A stretch of DNA of 64,000 nucleotides from Parapristionchus giblindavisi (GCA_943737045.1 CALSFV010000016.1:857001-921000), one strand, 5' to 3'. Counted from the first letter of the stretch, positions 12,001-23,968 are shown. Made by a program: numbers and translations. The notes: a model not told the origin generated them from the letters alone.

Positions 12001-15000
12001 CTGTAAAGAAAATAGCTGTCGTCGAACTACCCGGTAGTCAGCTTTTGAATAGCTTCTCACACTCTCTCAGCGCTCTGTCACACAGGCATAGATCGAAAAC
12101 TATGTTACAAAGCACCAAGCCTGACCGCATTTTGAGCCAAATTTGCCAAAAAAATCGAAAAACATGACCGCATTTTGAGCCAAATTTGCCAAAAAATCGA
12201 AAAACCTGACCGCATTTTGAGCCAAATTTGCCAAAAAATCGAAAAACCTGATCGCATTTTGAGCCAAATTTGCCAAAAATCGAAAAACCTGACCGCATTT
12301 TGAAAACCGATAACCTAGCTATTCGACCTATGCACACAGGCTCGATATAAAATTTTACCGACGGAGGAGAATATTGGCGTTTATAAATCGATAATTTAAA
12401 TCTCTTGAATCAATCAATCGCTTAGGGCAGTATGCAAACTCACATCAGGGATTTGCAGTGCGAACTCTTTCGTGTGCATGTAGAGAAGGAAGAGGGGATG
12501 GAGTTCGGGAGCGCCTCGCAGATTCTTCACCGATCGCTCCTCCTCCGAAGCGGACAGGATGCGATCGGCTGCCGAGTACTGTAGATTGTATTTATACTGA
12601 TTGGTTTTTTATTTTTTAAAAATCAATAATTTAATTGATAAATCTATTAAAGCGGGGCTAAAGTTGAAGTGGTGATCGACAAATCGGCATTGTCAGATAC
12701 ATTTCTCTTGATACTTGGCGGGGGCTCAATTCTCCCTAACTGCATATGGCAACGAAAAGATTTAGTTTTATTTATTATTTATTTAACGACATGCTAGATA
12801 GCCGTGCGGTTCTGAAGAAAAAAATTGACGGAAAATCGGAAATATCAGCGCTGCTATATGGGATATGTCAGCCGTCCAGTAAAGTAATACTAGGAATAAT
12901 AAAACTATTGTAAATAGAGAGAGATATTCAATTCAATCTTTTCCATGCTATACTTGGCGGATTCATGCTTCGGTACTATTACATTTCAGAGATACTACAG
13001 TTCATGGCAATAATTTCAACTTGGATTCAAAATAGCCACATACGATGAGCGAGTAGAATTCCTCGAAGAGTTCCCGCTTCATCACGCACGCGCTGCCCTG
13101 CAATTTGATGATAGATCAATCGATCGATCGATAAATCGATAAAACCCGTTAAACACCCATCAGAATATGGTTAACCATACCCGTGCGGGGTTAACCAGTC
13201 CAGGCACACCACTTACCGAGAACGCTTTCACATATGTCGTCAGCTCCTCCGTGCTCGTGCTCTCAGTGACGTTGTTCGTTATGAATCTCAAATCACAATA
13301 TCGGTTATATTTACGTATAAAGTAACACCCCGAGTTATTTTGACTCTCTGCTCTGACCACACTCTAGCTTTCTTTGTTTGTGAGAGAGTATTGCCAGAGC
13401 GGAGGGTAAAATTAGCACAGGGTTTATCTTTAAGCACTTAATCATTATTTTTATTGAATGAAACAAAATTGACCATTAAATTTCAAAACAAAAATCATCA
13501 TTAAAACAACTCTTGCTGTGTTTTAATTATAACCTATCGCAAATTAGAAAACTACCGTAACCTCCCAAAATCAATCGATAAAATTTCAAAAATCAATTAC
13601 CGGAAGTAGTCCATGAAACCACCGTCGAATCCGAAGCAGAGAATGGCCAATCGAGTCCACGGCTTAATCGAAGTCAATTAAATACGCAATTCTCCGATTT
13701 TGCAGGGAAATATTGTAGTAAGCAGTGAACGAAAAGTAACTTACTTTTTAGTCACTGTTTCGCTATTTCATGAGTATGTGGAGAAAAAAAGTAAGCTACT
13801 CTTCGCACCCTATTTAGTCTAATATTGCCCTGTAAAACCGGAGTTTGTTCAAAAACTGACAACCTCATGTCATCTCAGATCAATCAATAATTACCGAGAC
13901 CCTTCCATCTACTCAATCAATAACATACATTTCGGTACCCTCGCCGTTTATTTTTATATAGCGGGTCAATTCTCGAAATAGGGTGTGGTTGATTCACAAA
14001 ATTCGTTATTTTCGCTTAAAAATCGTCATTTTTAGCTTAATTTTTTTCTATCAAGTGCCCTAAAATGGGCCTTATTTAGTGAGTGGGTCAATCCTCGCAC
14101 TGCGAGGGTATGGCAATGTATGATCAATAATCTCACCGTGTAGTTTGGATGGTCATCTTTGAGGAGCTGGAACTCCATGGAAATGTCGATGTCGTCCACG
14201 CGAATATCACGAACGCGCTCATTGAGTACTTGATTCATCCTGCAAACAATCAATAATTTCGATTATGATTATCGATCCAACCTTCAATCAATAATTGGCC
14301 TTCATCACACTTATTTCTATAATAATTTTTGTCCATACATATCTGGCAGATTAAAGGTCAAAGATCTTTTTTTTTCGTTGGCAAACGCCTTCTTTAGACA
14401 TATCGGAGTAAGGAAATAACTTGGTTCATGCATTTACTTGAGTGAACTGGAACTCCACATACTAGTAGAGTACATTTGCGGATGTTTTTAAACAAAAACC
14501 ATAGGTCGAAAAGGATGTTACAAAGCACCAAGCCTGACCGGATTTTGAGCCAAAATTTCACAAAAATCGAAAAACCTGACCGGATTTTGATCCAAATTTG
14601 CCAAAAATCGAAAAACCTGACCGGATTTTGAAAAGCGATAGCCTAGCTATTCGACCTATGACAAAAACATCGAAAAACTCTTTTCATTACTCGTTTTGTT
14701 ATTCGGACAATTGACAAAATCTCCCAACGGCAAATTCAACACCCCCCAATTATTTATCAATTGATTCAATAAGATAGTATTACTCAGCGATGCAACCAAT
14801 AAGCCTAATCTCTCCCCATCTCATCTTTCAACATTTCATCTTGCCTATAAATAGCCACATATCAAAGTCACGACATTTAGCACGTATGTACTTTCTCACT
14901 CTCTTCTACATAGCTCTCATGATTTCTCCAAGGGATAGAGAGAGATGTATCAATTTCCCGGTTCTACGTAGTCTCTCCTCAATACACATATAAGCACAGA

Positions 15001-17225
15001 CAACACGCATACAGCAATTAGATCTCGACGACGACATATCGCACTTTCATATATCATCTTGCAATTCAATCATAGGTCGAAAAGTATGTTACAAAGTACC
15101 AACCAAGCCTGACCGGATTTTGAGCCAAAATTTCACAAAAAATTGAAAAACCTGACCGGATTTTGAAAACCGATAGCCTAGCTATTCGACATATGAATTC
15201 CATTCAATGCATTTATCATTAGAAATAATGCGACTAGAACAATCACATAACTCATCTTAACCTTTGCATAATTCATCACATCATCTTGCATGATCATCTC
15301 ATCTTGCAATCATAGACACACGCAAAGCGCCAATTATACAGTGGTTTCAGGCACCCCTGTCTGCGCCGATGTGTGATCCAGTTAACGAGGGCAGTCTTAT
15401 AAATCATCATCTAGACATCTCTAGATCTATGTATCTCTATGTATATCTTGTATCTCTAAGCCGTCGTCTCGTTGCATGGCTTCACTAATGACGACATCAA
15501 ATATGCACTACACAACTGCACTACGTACAAGGCACAATCCAAACTAATTTTAAACTTTGCGCTTATGAGGCGGTTTTTCAAAATGTGCGCAAGCCGTAAC
15601 GACGGAGACGTTACGGCGAAGGACACGGCGTGCGCACGTTTTCAAAACGTAACACCGCATTAAGTTGTCAGGCCTCGTTTTCTTTGTCTGCGAGAGACTA
15701 TTGCCAATGTGGAGAGTAAATTTAGCTCGGGATGTGTCTTTAATATATAGATAGATAAATAGTAAACCAACAATGCTCACGCTAGCAAGGTAGCATACTA
15801 GCATGAATAGCATGCGCATGCTGTATTCTGGCACACATTTTAGGGGGAGAATACCCATTCTTTGTTGTAAGGGGCACCACGGGGCTAATACATTTTAGGG
15901 GAAAATACCCATTCTTTGTTGTTAGGGGCTCCAAGGGGCTCCTTGCTACACCTCACATTCAGCATTTGCGTATACACACACCGCATTCTTATCACATAAA
16001 ATGCACACTCTCATCACTTATCAGTTAAACCGGGGTGAGGTATCCTCTCTCTCTCTCTCTCTCTCTCTCACCCTCACACACACTTTCTCTCTCACCCTCT
16101 CACACACTCTCTCTCTCTCTTTTACCTGTCAGACCGAAAGGCTAACGTGAACAACCACCCCTGACTCATAGCCACCCCGGAAATCACAAATATATGGCAC
16201 CATTAGATTTAGCCATAGATAAATCTCACATAAAGTAATATCAGCGCATCGCTTTATCAATTACACGTGCACATGCATAGCCGAAGGTATATCATTAATC
16301 ATTAAAGCCAGATAGATTAAACAGCATCTAAGAAACACAGCATCAACGGGCGGGTGCCAGTGTGTGGACCAAAGATGCGTTTTACGATCATAGGTCGAAT
16401 AGCTAGGTAATCGGATTTCAAAATGCGGTCAGGTTTTTCGAATTTTGGCAAATTTGGCTCAAAATGCGGTCAGGTTTTTCGATTTTTGTGAAATTTTGGC
16501 ACAAAATGCGGTCAGGTTTTTCGATTTTTGTGAAATTTTGGCTCAAAATGCGGTCAGGCTTGGTACTTTGTAACATACTTTTCGACCTATGTTTACGATT
16601 TCCTAATTTTTTGTGAAAACACGGGCGCATTTTGTGAAAACCTGACCGCATTTTGCGATTTTTGTGAAAACCTGACCTTGACTTCAACGGTCATTTATGC
16701 ACCGTCAGGCAGATTAAACAGCATCCAAGAAACACAGCATCAACGGGTGTGCGGTCAAGAGATGACTTTTACGATTTAATGAAAACTACACATACTAACC
16801 TCTTTTAATTATAATAATCCTTATGCTTTACAGATTTTACTGATCATGACAAGTGGAGGACGTGCAGTACTAACTTGATATTGCACAAGAGGAAGACACC
16901 AACTACTCTACACAAACAATCAACTCTTTTCATAGACCCACAACCCAACATGGTAAAAATAATGCACAGATCACAATTTAGCAATGATAGAAAGTCCACA
17001 TAGACGGAAAAAAATAATTCAAATAAAATAAATTAAATTAAAATAAAATAAAATAAAAGATTCGTAACGAAACGCACTTTGCTGACGACTGGGAGATGAA
17101 GAAGATGATCTCCCAGAGTGCGGCCGAGATATCCCTTGAGCCCGCGCCACACTTGAGCTGGCCGCGAAGCATCCGCAGCACCTTCAGCGCCGTCTCGCCT
17201 ATCTCGACCTACAATGTAGATCAAT

Positions 17226-17256
<31 letters not shown>

Positions 17257-20241
17257 GGATCCAGTCATGGCCTGTGAATATCCCCGTCTATTTCGAATAA
17301 ATCAATAAATCGATCAACAGTAACATTGAGGGAGCAATCAATAATGAGCATTGCAGCAATAAGCGCTCAGAGACGAGATAATTAGAGAAAGCATAATCAA
17401 TCAATAAACATAAGATAACAAATAGCGCGGAAGTTTAAAAGATCACAGTGTACAGGCTCGCATATTGCACCAAGCACTTCAGAAATGATCAGAAACGTGA
17501 CAATTAAGAATGAAAAATCATTTAGCCAATCAATGAAATCAAAAAGTCAATCAATAAATCAATGAACTAACATGTAGTTCGTAGTCCCACTGTTCGCACT
17601 CCATCGGCGAGAAGTAGTACTTCTTGAACATGGGCAGCAGCACGTCGGCCATGAAGGCATCAAGCGTACCGTCGGCGCGTCCTGAACGGAAATGAAAGGA
17701 TTACGGTAGGTAGGGTATATGTTGATCGGGTATATATGGATCTTGGCAGTGTCGATTACGCACAGTCAGTGAAAGAGATGCTTAAAAATACAGTTTCGAC
17801 TGTTTTCTTGAACGGTGTAAAATAAAGAATATGAAATTGCGAGCAATTTAACCCTGTCCCTGACTTACTCTTCTGCACTTAGTGCTGATAAGATAAATGT
17901 ATTGTATTGCATACAAATGCAAAAGAATAATGAAGACGAGTGATGTGGTAACTACGATACTACTGACCTACGTTAACAGTTGAACAAGTCATTAGTGATA
18001 TCTCCCAAGGGCATATGAGATAAATAAATGAGATAAATGCAGTCACGCAAATCTCGTGACCAAAGCCATTTGTGACATAAGAATTACAATGACTATTCCT
18101 AGCACCACTTCAAATAAGTTTGGTGTTCAAAAGTGACGAGAAAAGAAAAGAAGTGAAAGAGAGTGCAAAACAAGGTTTTTCAAGATAAGTAGGGCAAGAG
18201 TTTTTCCTACTTTTCTTTTAGGCCGAATAGCTAGGTTATCGGTTTTCGAAATGCGGTCAGGTTTTTCGATTTTTGGTTCTAAATGCGGTAGGGATTGTCG
18301 ATTTTTTAAGAAATTTTGAATCAAAATGCGGTCAGCTTATTCGATTTTTGGGAAATTTTGGCTCCAAATGCGGTCAGGCTTGGTACTTTATAACATACTT
18401 TTCGACCTATGCCTTGACGCAACTTTTCAGAAGAGCTTTAGCGATAAATCTCACTACACAAATCTCGTGACGCAATTTGAGGCATAGGAATGACAATGAT
18501 AATTGTCAGCGAATACCGTACCCGCGAAGCACATCTCAACTGCGTGATCGATCATCTTCTTCAGCATGTCGTTGTGTCGCGGCGGCATGCTCCAGCGGCT
18601 ACTGAATGAGGGGACGATTAGGCATGACAAGTTTTGATGTATGATAAATTGAATTTTAATTAAATTAAATGTCAGAAAGCTGATCAGGATTGGTATAAGG
18701 ACTACATATCAATCTGAATTGGCAGCAATATTAAAACCTATGAATTGAATTTATATATTTAAGAATTTAAAAACAAAACGCAAATAATGATTTTACGATG
18801 AACACTTAAATTCAATATATCCTCGATGTTTTGCATACATTATTAGATCTCATCCTACTAATAACACTGTTGTAAATAAATAACTAAATAAATAACTAAT
18901 AAATAAGTAAATAAATAAATAACTGTTACCAATACATAATTTTATAAGTACATTTACATTGCGTTAATGATATATCTCCTCTAATAACAGTTTATGCTTA
19001 ATCTTAATGATCAATAAGACAAACATAAATAAAATATACAATAATATAAATAAATACCTGAAGGAGGCATATCGCTTGGCGCACTCGTTGATCCACTCCT
19101 GGGGCAGAAGCTCCATGTGTTCGTTACTACCTCCCGCACTTTTCTCTTGAAAAGACCATTTATTTAAATAATTAAATACATAAATAAATAGGATAATAAT
19201 GTTTGTCAGTATTCAGTATTCAAAAATTTTAATCCCCACTTTACATATTTATACTACTCTTTATTATATGCTGCGCAAAAGCCAGAAGACGAAAAGAAAA
19301 GACGAGAGAGTATGTACGACGAGGAGAGTTTTCTCGGTTTCTTCTTTTGTTTTGATAACTTTTGAAGATCATTATTGTCCAACCATTAAACATCCTAGAT
19401 CAATACCACACCAAGCGTCTTAATACTATTCGTAACTCATAAGTATTGTATGCTACGATCAAGTAATCGCAGCCTTCTTTCTTACCTCCTGAATTTATCA
19501 TATTGCTTAAACATTTAATTATGAATTTTAAAAATACCCTCCGAGGTCAGATAAATTTATTATTATTATTATAGGCACTAAAACAAATAATAGTAATTTG
19601 CATAAAAACAACAAAAAGGAAACAATAGTGCTGATGTGAGATAGCGCAGATTAGACAAAAGACAAACATGGTATTCAAATGTTGGTACAAAGAGCAAACA
19701 GAGATTCACAAACGGCATTTCGCGCATGTTCCCCATCAGAGGCATGGACATTTTATAATCATACTGACAAAACCCCAGTGAAACAATAAAACTGCAACTA
19801 AAGACTAAGTCTAAAGTTTTCAGAGCTTGTTTATGTTTATGTTGTTGTTTATTATTTGTAAACAAAATAAAAGAAAAAATACTAACCTATATTCGTGTCT
19901 GTCTCCATAAGTGAATTGATGTCCGAGCTTGCACTGAAAATATGAATCATCACAATCAAATTAGATAAATAAGCATTTTTAAATAAATAAAAACATGAAA
20001 AACACCGATATTTCGAAATACAACAAGGAAACGGGGAGCTTGGATAAGGCGGCCGAAAAGGGAGGGAAGATGACAGTATTCAAGTAAAAAGAGAGTGAAA
20101 GTTTTGAAATAGTGAGAGTCGTTATGGAGCAAAACAAGAGAAAGCTCACAATGAACGTTTGATCTGTGTAGGATGTTCGATGTATTGCGAGGAGTTCTCT
20201 TCGTTAAACTCGAAATCCTCGTCGTCTGATCCGTTGTTCAT
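29..20241 (-). CDS. faf: USP9X/fat facets-type ubiquitin hydrolase, N-terminal part (gene runs off left edge)
   Basis: Large deubiquitinase of the USP9X/FAF family; the window holds only the helical N-terminal region, and the C19 protease domain lies beyond base 1. Coding exons in order: 20150-20241, 19887-19933, 19058-19145, 18522-18601, 17572-17681, 17078-17208, 14137-14239, 13601-13662, 13217-13286, 13044-13097, 12444-12578, 11951-12000, 11810-11879, 11476-11594, 6371-6473, 6159-6254, 3957-4088, 3681-3764, 3396-3480, 2707-2797, 2288-2368, 29-140. All have GT/AG boundaries and every phase agrees, giving 665 codons. Family segments recognised: APFNGRMMAIE (USP9X SSFNGKMNALNE), RDNLHNISYVDR (RDSLHQPQYVEK), STIWEAQRGKHDAI (DNIWAAQAGKHEAI), ALDAHQKLL (ALSAHIKIL). 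The N-terminus is acidic (MNNGSDDEDFEF). The start is the first in-frame ATG after tttccag, a possible trans-splice site. The 11810 donor (gttggg) is weak. An extra exon at 810-946 cannot be fitted. Confidence 0.85.
270..430 (-). mobile_element. CATAGGTCGAA-family inverted-repeat element
   Basis: Ends CATAGGTCGAATAG and CTTTTCGACCAATG enclose copies of the internal unit that contains CCGGATTTTG (minus strand). The flanks ACTCAGAA and ACTAACAA agree at 6 of 8 bases, an eroded 8-bp target duplication. Confidence 0.65.
660..732 (+). repeat. tRNA-derived SINE-like segment
   Basis: A-box-like TGGCGCAGTGGT and B-box GGGTTCGATCCCC are spaced as in a tRNA, but no convincing acceptor stem closes the fold. 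I read it as the pol III promoter head of a SINE, not a working tRNA gene. Confidence 0.5.
810..946 (-). other. Orphan coding-like exon inside the faf gene
   Basis: A 46-codon open stretch between faf exons 2288-2368 and 29-140, read GFGMGTDCSSFEHARVA and onward, then LYIRFKSI and a stop at 810-812. Third codon positions strongly favour G and C like true exons nearby, so it looks coding. It does not fit the gene: the flanking exons join in phase without it, and no GT in the required phase exists before the stop. Candidate acceptors are tatag before 946 and ctgcag before 921. It may be an alternative terminal exon giving a truncated protein, a skipped exon whose donor was lost, or an exon of another gene. 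It sits in the loop of an inverted repeat (435-1604). Confidence 0.4.
1307..1379 (-). repeat. tRNA-derived SINE-like segment, inverted copy
   Basis: Same A and B boxes as the copy at 660-732, on the opposite strand, with few differences (GATGTGG in place of GATGTCG). Confidence 0.5.
2421..2534 (+). mobile_element. CATAGGTCGAA-family inverted-repeat element
   Basis: Both termini are clear (CATAGGTCGAAAAG and CTATTCGACCTATG), but the internal satellite is degenerate. Lies in a faf intron. Confidence 0.7.
2955..3152. mobile_element. CATACATTTTCG-family element with 8-bp target duplication
   Basis: Starts CATACATTTTCGCC and ends CGAAAATGTATG. Flanked on both sides by ATGCTTCC (2947-2954 and 3153-3160), a perfect 8-bp duplication. 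Confidence 0.85.
3213..3376. mobile_element. CATACATTTTCG-family element next to a faf exon
   Basis: Termini CATACATTTTCGCC and CGAAAATGTATG. The flanks ATATGGTA and ATATGGTG match at 7 of 8 positions. It ends 19 bp from the 5' splice site of faf exon 3396-3480. Confidence 0.75.
4884..5894 (+). CDS. Candidate small membrane-protein gene nested in a faf intron
   Basis: Four plus-strand exons fit together in phase 0 inside the faf intron 4089-6158: 4884-5021, 5296-5415, 5678-5770, 5874-5894 (stop TAG), giving 123 residues. Donors gtaaaa, gtaagt and gtatca and acceptors ctgcag, tttcag and attacag are present. The predicted protein has one hydrophobic segment near residues 22-44 (VIVIGVTCAVVLVLVALH), then a proline-rich linker and a basic, leucine-rich tail (LAKMLRKPRIVANVDDVP). 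No family was recognised. The first exon could instead begin at 4929 after gcatcag, with an upstream start not seen. The last exon is only 6 codons and could be chance. A CATAGGTCGAA element sits in its second intron. Confidence 0.45.
5453..5617 (+). mobile_element. CATAGGTCGAA-family element in the nested gene's intron
   Basis: Termini CATAGGTCGAAAAG and CTATTCAACCTATG. Contains three internal units of the CCGCATTTTG/CCGAATTTTG type. No clean target duplication. Confidence 0.7.
6744..11507. repeat. About 60-copy tandem array of a faf exon-intron boundary
   Basis: Fills almost all of the faf intron 6474-11475 and runs into exon 11476-11594 without a break. Units are 79, 80 or 81 bp, differing by GATTTG versus GATATTG and by 7 or 8 A in one run. 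On the minus strand each unit reads AATCTGCACAATATCAGC, TATGTGGATCG, then gtacggtatctgcgg and about 40 bp of intron. The first 29 bases equal the 3' end of the exon and encode NLHNISYVDR, a segment conserved in USP9X; the next base pair is the 5' splice site. The units are therefore copies of the exon end plus the intron start. The left-most units (6744-6840) are most diverged (donor altered near 6829); the 81-bp units nearest the exon (about 10990-11507) are nearly identical. There are no spacers, so this is not a CRISPR. Confidence 0.95.
12087..12332 (+). mobile_element. CATAGGTCGAA-family element with 8-bp target duplication
   Basis: Termini CATAGATCGAAAAC and CTATTCGACCTATG. Flanked by CACACAGG on both sides. 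Five internal ~40 bp units of the CCGCATTTTG type. Confidence 0.85.
13326..13437. mobile_element. GGCACACCCCGAG-family hairpin element
   Basis: Contains ACACCCCGAGTTATTTTGA, then TCTAGCTTTCTTTG and GAGAGAGTATTGCCAGAGCG in hairpin arrangement. Related copies lie near 15676, 25055, 25480, 52150 and 58986. Confidence 0.5.
13924..14122. mobile_element. CATACATTTTCG-family element with 8-bp target duplication
   Basis: Starts CATACATTTCGGTACCCTCG and ends GCGAGGGTATGGCAATGTATG-like. Perfect flanking duplication ATCAATAA (13916-13923 and 14123-14130). Confidence 0.85.
14500..14660 (+). mobile_element. CATAGGTCGAA-family element with 8-bp target duplication
   Basis: Both termini intact; flanks ACAAAAAC and ACAAAAAC. 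Internal units are of the CCGGATTTTG subtype. Confidence 0.85.
15071..15195 (+). mobile_element. CATAGGTCGAA-family element, short form
   Basis: Two internal units only. The flanks AATTCAAT and AATTCCAT match at 7 of 8 bases. Confidence 0.75.
16389..16591 (-). mobile_element. CATAGGTCGAA-family element with 8-bp target duplication
   Basis: Reverse orientation, four units of the CCGCATTTTG type. Perfect flanks TTTACGAT (16381-16388 and 16592-16599). Confidence 0.85.
18220..18411 (-). mobile_element. CATAGGTCGAA-family element, degraded left end
   Basis: Left end reads AGGCCGAATAGCTAGG, right end CTTTTCGACCTATG. Internal units of the CCGCATTTTG/CCGCATTTAG type. Confidence 0.7.
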
Positions 20242-21274
20242 GACTGGAACATCGTCTCAAACGATTTCACACTGAAACCAGCTTGAAATTACCTCGAAAC
20301 CGAGTGAAATTGGTGAAAAATACGTCAAAATCACGAAAACAATGTGGGAATAGCTCGAATTAGTGCGCAATGACTAATTGTGTCTCGGAAATGCCGCAAA
20401 AATAACATGATGATAAGGGGGTATTTTCAACACACAGTTGACAACTTTGGTAGTACTCCTCTCGCAGTCTGCGCTCTCTCGCCTCTCAACACAGCAACTG
20501 AGTATCGCGGCACGCAAACGTGGTCGATGCGCAACCGCGCGCACTCAAAAATTGTATTCAGCTCTTTCTTTGCTTTCCCATTTTTTAGCGCTCACCTAAA
20601 ATACGGTTCTCAATTTTCCGGCTTTTCAGATGTTTTTTCTTTTAATAATTTTAAACATTTTATTTCCCTTTAATTCCTTTTGTTCTTTTGTCAAAATGTC
20701 ATAAACGTCGCATAAAACTCATCTAGCTTTAAAAAAAGTATATTCTTATTTCCAGCTAATTTCCAATACAGTGTCCATGTCCGATCACTCAACTACCGTA
20801 CCCCTTGTTTTTCTGATCCATTTTTCACGAATTTCAGATATTTTTTCTAGTTTATCAGAATACTTTTCTTCATAAAATCGATAATCACCTTTGTTACGGC
20901 TACAACAAGTGCTCAAAGCTGATCTCTTCTCGATATTCTTGTATTCAATCGGTTTAAACATTCATTAATATATTTTCTTCTTCAGTACATATATTGACAT
21001 TATTTGTTGGTTTTCACTTTAGCTGTTCTCTGTTGATCGTCAGAGACAAATAAATAAATAAATAAATGCTCGCATGAGACACGCTCCCCCGCTTACTGCC
21101 CCATTTCGTTCTTTTCATACTTTTAATAAGTATCATTTGTGCTGATAGACCTCAAGGATATCCTTATTATACTATCTATTTATTATTTTCTTTCTTATTT
21201 CGACTGTCCCGTTCATGCGTGAGATTGGGATAAACATAACTGTAAATAAATAAATAAATAATGATATTTGTGCC

Positions 21275-21478
21275 CATACATTTTCGAGGACCCATATTCT
21301 GGGTACGGGTCAGTTTCTAAATTGGCCCGCTTATAAAAAACGGGCCAGTTTATGACATATTTTGACAAAATAAGGGAAAAATGAGCAATCTTACGGGTCA
21401 CTTTATAATCGGGCCAGGTTATCATAATTACGGGTCAGCTCATAGTTCTGAAAAATGTGAGTTGAACAAAAATGTATG
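21275..21478. mobile_element. CATACATTTTCG-family element with 8-bp target duplication
   Basis: Termini CATACATTTTCGAGG and AAAATGTATG. Perfect flanking TTTGTGCC (21267-21274 and 21479-21486). The inside contains repeated ACGGGTCAG and CGGGCCAG motifs. Confidence 0.8.
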
Positions 21479-21598
21479 TTTGTGCCCGATTACTTTGCGC
21501 ATAACTCCTTCCTTGTTAGCACCTCTACTCAGTGAAAGAGACACGAAGAAGAAGAAGACACGTCGGGGGATATCGAGAACCACGGACTCGGACTCTCA

Positions 21599-22083
21599 TT
21601 CTCCCTCTACCTCTACCTCTCTACACCTCCTGCCCTCTCCCTCTCCCTCTCCCTCTCCCTCGCCCTCTCCCTCTCCCTCTCCCTCTCCCTCTCCCTCTCC
21701 CTCTCCCTCTCCCTCTCCCTCTCCCTCTCCTCTCCCTCTCCCTCTCCCTCTCCCTCTCCCTCTCCATCTCCCTCTCCCTCTCCCTCTCCATCTCCCTCTC
21801 CCTCTCCCTCTCCCTCTCCCTCTCCCTCCCTCTCCCTCTCCCTCTCCCTCTCCATCTCCCTCTCCCCTCTCCCTCTCCCTCTCCCTCTCCCTCTCCATCT
21901 CCCTCTCCCCTCTCCCTCTCCCTCTCCCTCTCCCTCTCCCTCTCCCTCTCTCTCTCCCTCTCCCTCTCCCTCTCCCTCTCCCTCTCCCTCTCCCTCTTCC
22001 TCTCCCTCTCCCTCTCCCTCTCCCTCTCTCTCTCTCTATCCCTCTCTCCCTCTCCCTCTCCCTCTCCCTCTCCCTCTCCCTCC
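21599..22083. repeat. (CCCTCT)n hexamer satellite
   Basis: About 480 bp of almost pure pyrimidine on the plus strand with period 6 and occasional CCATCT and CTCTCT variants. Long open frames across it are compositional artefacts. Confidence 0.95.
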
Positions 22084-22194
22084 TCCTATCGGCATCTCGT
22101 CTCTCTTCGATCCCATTCGCATACAATTTCAACTTCCCCTCATTGAGCCCTGAAGGAGCGAGTTCCCAACACATTTTTCATGTATACATACAGA

Positions 22195-22374
22195 AGGAGA
22201 GGGAGAGGGAGAGGGAGAGGGAGAGGGAGAGGGAGAGGGAGAGGGAGAAGGAGAGGGAGAGGGAGAGGGAGAGGGAGAGGGAGAGGGAGAGGGAGAGGGA
22301 GAAGGAGAGGGAGAGGGAGAGGGAGAGAGAGGAGAGGGAGAGGGAGAAGGAGAGGGAGAGGGAGAGGGAGAGAC
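22195..22374. repeat. (GAGAGG)n hexamer satellite, inverted relative to the CCCTCT block
   Basis: About 180 bp of pure purine on the plus strand, complementary to the block at 21599-22083, with GAGAAGG variants. The two blocks are about 110 bp apart. Confidence 0.95.
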
Positions 22375-23510
22375 GTACAAATCGTTTTGATCCGAGGGGC
22401 GGGGCTTCGCACTTCTTCGGCTCCTTCACCACACCTTTTTCCTCCTTCCGGATCTCTTTCCGCCACTTTGTCCCCCCCCCCTCCTCTCCCTATTATTCCG
22501 TTCCGTCTTCTCACCTAGTCCGCCGTTCCCTTGCTTATTGTATGTATCGATTTAAGAGTTTCGCTCCTACGTGCTCTCACCTTGGTTGCTCTAGGGTACT
22601 GTAATACGTTGTCGATTACGGTAATGCGCAGTAGTGTAATACAGGGTACTGCACTGTGAGTTACTGTAGTTTGTGCTTTAACCTGTTCGGATTTCAATGA
22701 TCATGCTTTATCACTTTGTCTTCAACCTTCAGTGTACTTGCAATTGTAATCTTTGATCTTCCTCTTTCGCTGATTATTTTTTATTTATTTCGTTATTCAT
22801 TACCACAGTAACTATACGGTTAGTCTTTGTCATGTTTACTGAGACAACCAAAGATCAAAGATCAGCGAACCACTACAGTAATATCAGAGTATTTGCTAGT
22901 CACATCTTTCAAAGGTTACAGTATTGTCCGCCCTACCAATTTCTATAATGCTCTGTTCAGAAGTCGCGAATAAAGTTGAGAAAGTTCTCCTCTTTTACAC
23001 ATTCTCTCTCCCATTTCTCTTTTCTTTTCGTGACAAAACAATGAAATATCTCCTCCCTTTTTCTACATCTATCACAGTTCTCTCCCCTATCACCCAACCA
23101 CCTTATTTCTGTATATGGTTAATCACCCCTTTTGGGGTGTATCAAATAAACAAATAAATAAACTACATCAGACTTCTGGGAAATGATCTCACCTCTCGGT
23201 CACTTCTGGTCCTTGTTCCCCTATTGTTGAATCACTTCCCCAAACCACTCGACTCCCCGTGTCTCTCTACCTATTCATCCCCACCTCTCCGGGGTATTCC
23301 ACCCCTCCGCGTTAGTCTGTCTCAAGCATTTCAACTCCAGACATAACGAGAGAGTATTCTAAATCAGAGAGTACATGGGTTCAGATAATACCTCCTTCCA
23401 ACAAAGCGGAATTCCATCACTCATTTTACTCTCTTTATTCATGTTTTAACTGATGGATTAATTAAATAAATAAATAATCAAGACGCCTGTGTAGGCTCCG
23501 CGCATCCTGA

Positions 23511-23968
23511 TGTGGTGTTAATTTCTTGTAAATGGAATCGGAAATTGTAAAAAGGGTGTTAATTTTGTCCACTTGTAAATAGCATTATAAAAAAACAAAT
23601 ATCTCGGTTCTCTGACTAGTTAGAGACTTGAACCTTGGTTTTTGGGTTAGAAACTACGAAAAAAGCTATAAACGAAGTTTCAAGTCCCTATCTCTACAAA
23701 GAGCGGAGATATTCGATTTTTACACGATTTTTCAGGAAAAACTAGAACATTCTTGTAAAAAGCAAATATCTCCGCTCTTTGTAGATATAGAGACTTGAAA
23801 CTTCGTTTATAAGCTTTTTTCGTGGTTTCTAACCCAAAAAATCAAGTTTCAAATCTCTAACTAGACAAAGAACCGAGATATTTGCGTTTTACAATGCTAT
23901 TTACAAGTGGACAAAATTAACACCCTTTTTACAATTTCCAATTCCATTTACAAGAAATTAACACCACA
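23511..23968. mobile_element. Inverted-repeat element with TGTGGTGTTAA ends
   Basis: Fold-back with arms of about 215 bp. Starts TGTGGTGTTAATTTCTTG and ends with its reverse complement. TGA on both sides (23508-23510 and 23969-23971) may be a 3-bp target duplication. No coding capacity. Confidence 0.8.

Larger units (their letters stand above)
14240..17077. other. Long faf intron made of small repeats
   Basis: No coding exon found in 2.8 kb. Holds three CATAGGTCGAA elements (14500, 15071, 16389), a degenerate hairpin with GTAACACCGCATT at 15571-15662, a GGCACACC-type fragment near 15676, a pair of short repeats ending in 'atacccattctttgttgt' near 15850-15920, and a CT microsatellite at 16050-16128. 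Confidence 0.6.

Noticed and set aside
15472..15663. 63-residue ORF
   Set aside because: Overlaps a hairpin repeat with GTAACACCGCATT ends; no splice or codon-bias support.
21381..22604. 407-residue ORF rich in Ser/Pro and Leu, and its overlapping Arg/Glu-rich frames
   Set aside because: Pure translation of the CCCTCT and GAGAGG repeats.
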